Assembly: GCA_932222125.1 (NCBI GenBank)
Contig: CAKNZJ010000194.1
Location: 124,001 to 188,000 of the forward strand
From: an uncultured Clostridia bacterium
Lineage (GTDB): Bacteria > Bacillota > Clostridia > Oscillospirales > Oscillospiraceae
Reading direction: 5' to 3'
Length of the DNA stretch: 64,000 nucleotides
Under the pieces are notes generated by a model. It was given only the letters and a program-made list of their open reading frames with translations. It was not told where the DNA came from and did no database searches. The position numbers and the translations under genes were made by a program. This document shows positions 60,780-64,000 of this stretch, one piece after another (within the stretch, counting starts at the first letter, position 1; every line of letters starts with the position of its first letter).

Positions 60780-60784
60780 GATAA

Positions 60785-60822
60785 AAAACAACACCATCCA
60801 AAAATGGATGGTGTTGTTTTTT
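60785..60822 (+). terminator. Terminator of tRNA-Val
   Basis: A 16-base perfect stem (60785-60800 with 60805-60820) followed by T residues. Confidence 0.9.
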
Positions 60823-60873
60823 ATGCCTGTCCCAAGCCCCATTCCAGCAAGAAATTTATTTTACCCTAAACCC

Positions 60874-60902
60874 TTGACACCACTTGGTTTTTTCGCTATT
60901 CT
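60874..60902 (+). promoter_or_regulatory. Distal promoter of the surface-protein locus
   Basis: TTGACA (60874-60879), 17 bases, TATTCT (60897-60902). Confidence 0.6.
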
Positions 60903-61027
60903 ATAGGGTAGGAGTTATTCTGATCATCTGCTGCCCCACCTCACGGCACTTTTTCTCACAACAATTTTAACTGCTGGCGTGCACTTGCTTTGCACGCAAT
61001 TCCTAACCCAATGGAGGATTGAGAACC

Positions 61028-61042
61028 ATGGATGTGCTATAG
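61028..61042 (+). CDS. Possible four-codon leader minigene
   Basis: GGAGG at 61013-61017 is followed 10 bases later by ATG-GAT-GTG-CTA-TAG (Met-Asp-Val-Leu). Such a frame with a good SD may be a leader peptide or the broken start of a former gene. No product function is claimed. Confidence 0.25.
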   Translation: MDVL

Positions 61043-61297
61043 CTTAACCAGGCCGTCAACTCAAAAATAAATAAGGAAGGAACTGTCAAACCAAAACTTG
61101 GTTGCATACGGCACAGCCGACCAAGCACCGGTGCCGACCATCCATTTACACTCTGCAGCAGATGACTCCAGCCCCTGCTAGACCCCTTGGATACATGTTC
61201 CGCACTGTTGTGTCGTGGAGAGTAACACCTCTGCTAAATTCTGCCTCCCCGCACAACATGTTCCATCTTTCCCAAAATAAAAAAGAGCTGCTTCCCC

Positions 61298-61326
61298 TTC
61301 CATTTTGCCGAATTTTGTTGTATACT
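61298..61326 (+). promoter_or_regulatory. Proximal promoter of the surface-protein gene
   Basis: TTCCAT (61298-61303, weak), 17 bases, TATACT (61321-61326). Confidence 0.5.
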
Positions 61327-61447
61327 TAATAGGGGTAGGAAGTAGGCAGCAGAACCGCTGCATCCAGGGAGCTGCACGGACTTCCCTTCCGTGCGATGTG
61401 ACAGCTATTCCCCGATTGAACATATCAAACAGATAAGGAGGAGCACA

Positions 61448-64000
61448 ATGAAAAAAAGAGTACTGGCAATCATATTGGTCATGAGCATGGTGTTTGGGAT
61501 GATGATTCCATCCTACGGCACCTCGGTGGGCGGCGCAGAGTCGGACGACGCCTCTGCCGGCGTCTCTGACCCCGTGGGCGAGAGCGGTGAGCCCACCAAA
61601 GAACCACCTACGGAAACCGCTCCTGGGGAGGATGAGCCCCCAACAGAAAGCGTTCTCGGAGAGGAGGATGAGCCCCCAACAGAAAGCGTTCTCGGAGAGG
61701 AGGATGTTCCTTCGCCGGACGGCGAGGTAGATATGAGTACCTCCTTCCTCGACACCGTGGATACCATCAACGACAAGATGAAGATGCAGGCCCGTGCGAT
61801 ACCCGGCAATATATATGACGAGCCAGCTGTTCAATATGATATTACTTACAATACCCGCCAGGGAAACAATAGTGCAACTGGAGCTTGGCAGGATCCGGTC
61901 CAAACCATGGATGAGGCACTGCGTAGGATGCAGCAACGGTATAACGCCGGCACGAAGAGTTTCAAGTTGCGCATGTATGATTATAATGTTTCGATGATAA
62001 GCTGGCCTGACGGTAACTACCGGTGGCTCCTCCAATCCATGGTTATGGATCCAAATGTAGTATTGATAATAGAGACTAATACAAACATCGATTTCCCGAC
62101 CTGGTTTGAGGGGGCGGATAAAATAGCTTGTAAATACTTCGTGCTAAAGAGTGGTTTGACTACCCCTATAAGCGTGACGGCCAGAGCAGGAACTAGATGG
62201 GCCGTAGAAATTGCTCCGGGCTCCACCGTTTTACTGAGAGGTGTCAAGATTACCGGTGGAGCCGTTAGCGATGCTCTCGTGAAAGTAGATTCTAATAATG
62301 CTACCGGCGTCAAAGCAACCTTGAATGTGGGCCCTACGGAGTATGGCAACAGTCCTACTGAGCTTGTTGGCCGAACATCGCTCCCTGTTTGCATTGATAA
62401 TTATGGTGGCACTGTTAATATAGGTGGGGCCTCCATAACCGGTAGCCCTATCGGAGTTAAGGTGGATAACGGCACCCTTAATATGGCTGGCGGCACCATT
62501 TCCAACAATACCACCGGTATCCATGTTCAAAGGGCCAGCACAGTGGACATAACCGGCGGCACCATTTCCAACAATACCACCGGTATCAGCTCCCTTGCAG
62601 GGGATACCAGTATCTGCAGGTACACTATTAGTGGCAGCGCCAACATCTCGAACAACACCGGAGATGGTATGACTCTGAGTAGTACCGGTGTGGTAGTTAT
62701 GAATGGCGGCACCATCAACAATAACGGAGGTGCCGGTGTTAATATTGGTGGTTTTAGTAGGTTCGATATGAATGGTGGTACCATGAATGGTAACAATTAT
62801 GGTTTAATCACTTCAACCAGCCACACTTATGGTTCTGTTATAGCGGGCGGGACCATCTCAGGTAGCCGCACCGATGGTGTAAGTGTCAGAGGTGGCAAGT
62901 GCTTTATAAAAAACAACAGCGTCATCGAAAGCAATACCAACTCCGGTGTCAACATCACTGGGGGAACCCTTAGCATAACAGGTGGTACCATCAGAGGGAA
63001 TAATGTTCGTGTCGCCGGCGGCACCGTCACTATGAGCGGGGGCACTATTACAGGTGCTGGCGATGGTGTGGTAGTTGCAAGCAACACTACGTTCACCATG
63101 AGTGGCGGCGACATCAATGGAAATAGTTCCGGTGCATGGGTCAATGGCGGCACCTTTAATATGACCGGCGGTACCATTGCCAATAACAATAGGAGTGGCA
63201 ATAAAAGAGGTATTCACGTCGGGAGTGGCGGCAGGTTCACTATGAGTGGCAGTTCCACTATTTCTGGGAATGAAGGCAGTGGCGTATACATCGATGGTAA
63301 TAGTACCGTTACCATACAGGCAGGTACCATCCGCGGCAATGGCCAAGGTGTCAACCTTAGCAACGGTACCTTTAACATGGAAAATGGCACCATCTCAGGA
63401 AGCACCAGCAACGGCGTTTCTGTTGCGGGCGGCAATTTTAATATGAGCGGTGGCACCATCTCAAATAACCCCGTCAACGGCGTTTCTTTTGCGGGTAACG
63501 GAACCTTTACCATGAGCGGCAACGCCAGCATCACTGGCAGCGACAACGGCGTTTCTGTTGCGGGTAGCGGAACCTTTACCATGAGCGGCAACGCCAGCCT
63601 CACTGGCAACGCCAACGGCGCGAAGGTCACCAGCGGCAACTTTAATATGAACGGCGGCACTATTACAGGTGCTATCCACGATGGTGTGGTAGTTGCAAGC
63701 AACGCTACGTTCACCATGCGTGGCGGCAGCATCAATGGAAATAATACCGGTACATGGGTCAATGGCGGCACCTTTAATATGAACGGCGGCACCATTACCG
63801 ATAACAATAGTGGTTCCAATAAAAGAGGTATTTACGTCGGGAGTGGCGGCAGGTTCACTATGAGTGGCAATTCCTCTGTTTCTGGGCATGAAGACTGTGG
63901 CATTGGAGTATATGAGAATGCTACAGCTACAATCAGTGGTTCCGCAACTATTTCCAACAACGCAAACGGTGGCATCGACTTCACGACAGGTGCTTCTCTA
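61448..64000 (+). CDS. Large secreted beta-helix repeat protein, C-terminus cut by window
   Basis: An open frame of 851 codons runs from ATG 61448 (AAGGAGGAG upstream) to the window end without a stop. Residues 1-25 are a signal peptide (MKKRVLAIILVMSMVFGMM, cleavage near SYG). An acidic Pro/Glu/Thr-rich segment with a 12-residue tandem repeat follows (about 45-95), then a 150-residue unique domain, then from about residue 275 many GGT(I/F)xxN and GxFxMSGG-type rungs typical of right-handed parallel beta-helices in adhesins or polysaccharide-degrading enzymes. Asn, Thr, Ser and Gly dominate. It is likely a surface protein; cell-wall anchoring signals would lie beyond the window. Confidence 0.85.
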   Translation, partial: MKKRVLAIILVMSMVFGMMIPSYGTSVGGAESDDASAGVSDPVGESGEPTKEPPTETAPGEDEPPTESVLGEEDEPPTESVLGEEDVPSPDGEVDMSTSFLDTVDTINDKMKMQARAIPGNIYDEPAVQYDITYNTRQGNNSATGAWQDPVQTMDEALRRMQQRYNAGTKSFKLRMYDYNVSMISWPDGNYRWLLQSMVMDPNVVLIIETNTNIDFPTWFEGADKIACKYFVLKSGLTTPISVTARAGTRWAVEIAPGSTVLLRGVKITGGAVSDALVKVDSNNATGVKATLNVGPTEYGNSPTELVGRTSLPVCIDNYGGTVNIGGASITGSPIGVKVDNGTLNMAGGTISNNTTGIHVQRASTVDITGGTISNNTTGISSLAGDTSICRYTISGSANISNNTGDGMTLSSTGVVVMNGGTINNNGGAGVNIGGFSRFDMNGGTMNGNNYGLITSTSHTYGSVIAGGTISGSRTDGVSVRGGKCFIKNNSVIESNTNSGVNITGGTLSITGGTIRGNNVRVAGGTVTMSGGTITGAGDGVVVASNTTFTMSGGDINGNSSGAWVNGGTFNMTGGTIANNNRSGNKRGIHVGSGGRFTMSGSSTISGNEGSGVYIDGNSTVTIQAGTIRGNGQGVNLSNGTFNMENGTISGSTSNGVSVAGGNFNMSGGTISNNPVNGVSFAGNGTFTMSGNASITGSDNGVSVAGSGTFTMSGNASLTGNANGAKVTSGNFNMNGGTITGAIHDGVVVASNATFTMRGGSINGNNTGTWVNGGTFNMNGGTITDNNSGSNKRGIYVGSGGRFTMSGNSSVSGHEDCGIGVYENATATISGSATISNNANGGIDFTTGASL
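61628..61699 (+). repeat. Two exact 36-base tandem repeats in the surface-protein gene
   Basis: Units 61628-61663 and 61664-61699 are identical and encode EDEPPTESVLGE twice. An in-frame 36-base unit allows copy-number change without frameshift. Confidence 0.9.
63041..63268 (+). repeat. Long internal repeat of the beta-helix region, copy 1
   Basis: A 228-base segment closely matches 63656-63886. It covers about seven beta-helix rungs, including GVVVASN, WVNGGTFNM and VGSGGRFTMSG. Confidence 0.85.
63656..63886 (+). repeat. Long internal repeat of the beta-helix region, copy 2
   Basis: Second copy, one codon longer (an extra His or Ile codon after GTGCT), offset about 615 bases. It suggests recent segmental duplication in the gene. 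Confidence 0.85.

Larger units (their letters stand above)
60823..61447 (+). other. Long leader region before the surface-protein gene
   Basis: It holds a promoter (TTGACA at 60874), a GCGTGCA/TGCACGC hairpin (60977-60997), an SD-led four-codon frame (61028-61042), a second promoter (TATACT at 61321), and a GCACGGA/TCCGTGC hairpin (61374-61394). No long reading frame on either strand looks real. An ACATGTTCC motif occurs twice (near 61193 and 61257). Confidence 0.6.

Noticed and set aside
62231..63889. Several open frames on the minus strand opposite the surface-protein gene (Pro/Leu/Val-rich or Thr/Ala-rich)
   Set aside because: They mirror the repeated Gly/Thr/Asn codons of the real gene on the plus strand and lack SD sequences.
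1..64000. CRISPR array, prophage or insertion sequence
   Set aside because: No regularly spaced repeats, phage genes, transposases or terminal inverted repeats were seen; the repeats found are within coding genes or promoters.

Overview
The window looks like chromosomal DNA of a spore-forming, moderately GC-rich member of the class Clostridia, most likely family Oscillospiraceae (relatives of Flavonifractor, Intestinimonas or Lawsonibacter). The family placement is inference; no database was searched. Supporting signs are SpoVT and a LytM/SpoIIQ-like peptidase with forespore-type promoters, a clostridial-type thioredoxin-reductase-like protein, a leuA T-box, IreB, strong SD sequences, and GTG/TTG starts. 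I see no insertion sequence, prophage, integrase or CRISPR array. It is mostly core genome, with an accessory surface-protein locus at the right edge.

Layout. 1-5.2 kb: the 5' end of recG, an M23 peptidase, spoVT, a DtxR/MntR-type regulator, a thioredoxin-reductase-like flavoprotein, an orphan P-loop protein, and rpsF-ssb-rpsR. 5.2-12.8 kb: sprT-like gene, malQ and glgP (alpha-glucan breakdown), convergent with pgm, then an M29 aminopeptidase. 12.9-18.6 kb: asnA-asnS, proC, and leuA behind a leucine T-box. 18.7-22.4 kb: two tRNA-Ser genes, a DUF3888-like protein, bioY under a BirA-type operator, an ATP-grasp gene, and mntP behind a yybP-ykoY manganese riboswitch. 22.4-30.3 kb: rpoB-rpoC. 30.4-34 kb: DUF1294 protein, a small conserved protein, an SH3/NlpC-P60 cell-wall hydrolase, ireB and mnmA. 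34-41 kb: a merR-ybjQ-ABC transporter operon, then an overlapping comEA-like/response regulator/histidine kinase/GerMN lipoprotein operon. 41-51 kb: dacF-type carboxypeptidase, murC, cca convergent with a CAT-like acyltransferase, a PadR/DUF1700-DUF4097 pair, malic enzyme, and a second two-component system. 51-60.8 kb: leuS, rpsU, an FMN riboswitch with ribD-ribE-ribBA-ribH, typA and tRNA-Val. 60.8-64 kb: a 0.67 kb leader region and the start of a large secreted repeat protein that runs off the end.

Regulation is unusually readable. Nearly every transcription unit has a promoter with near-consensus -35/-10 boxes 17 bases apart and a strong hairpin terminator, often shared by convergent genes. 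RNA or metabolite sensing covers leucine (T-box), FMN, Mn2+, and biotin (operator). A MerR-type promoter with the diagnostic 19-base spacer precedes a MerR gene that also encodes two membrane helices. No single locus is clearly a new defence or mobile system. The best candidates for undescribed biology are the membrane-anchored MerR operon, the NADPH-motif-less thioredoxin reductase, the orphan P-loop gene, the helically phased GTTACA repeats, and the truncated beta-helix surface protein with its long leader.
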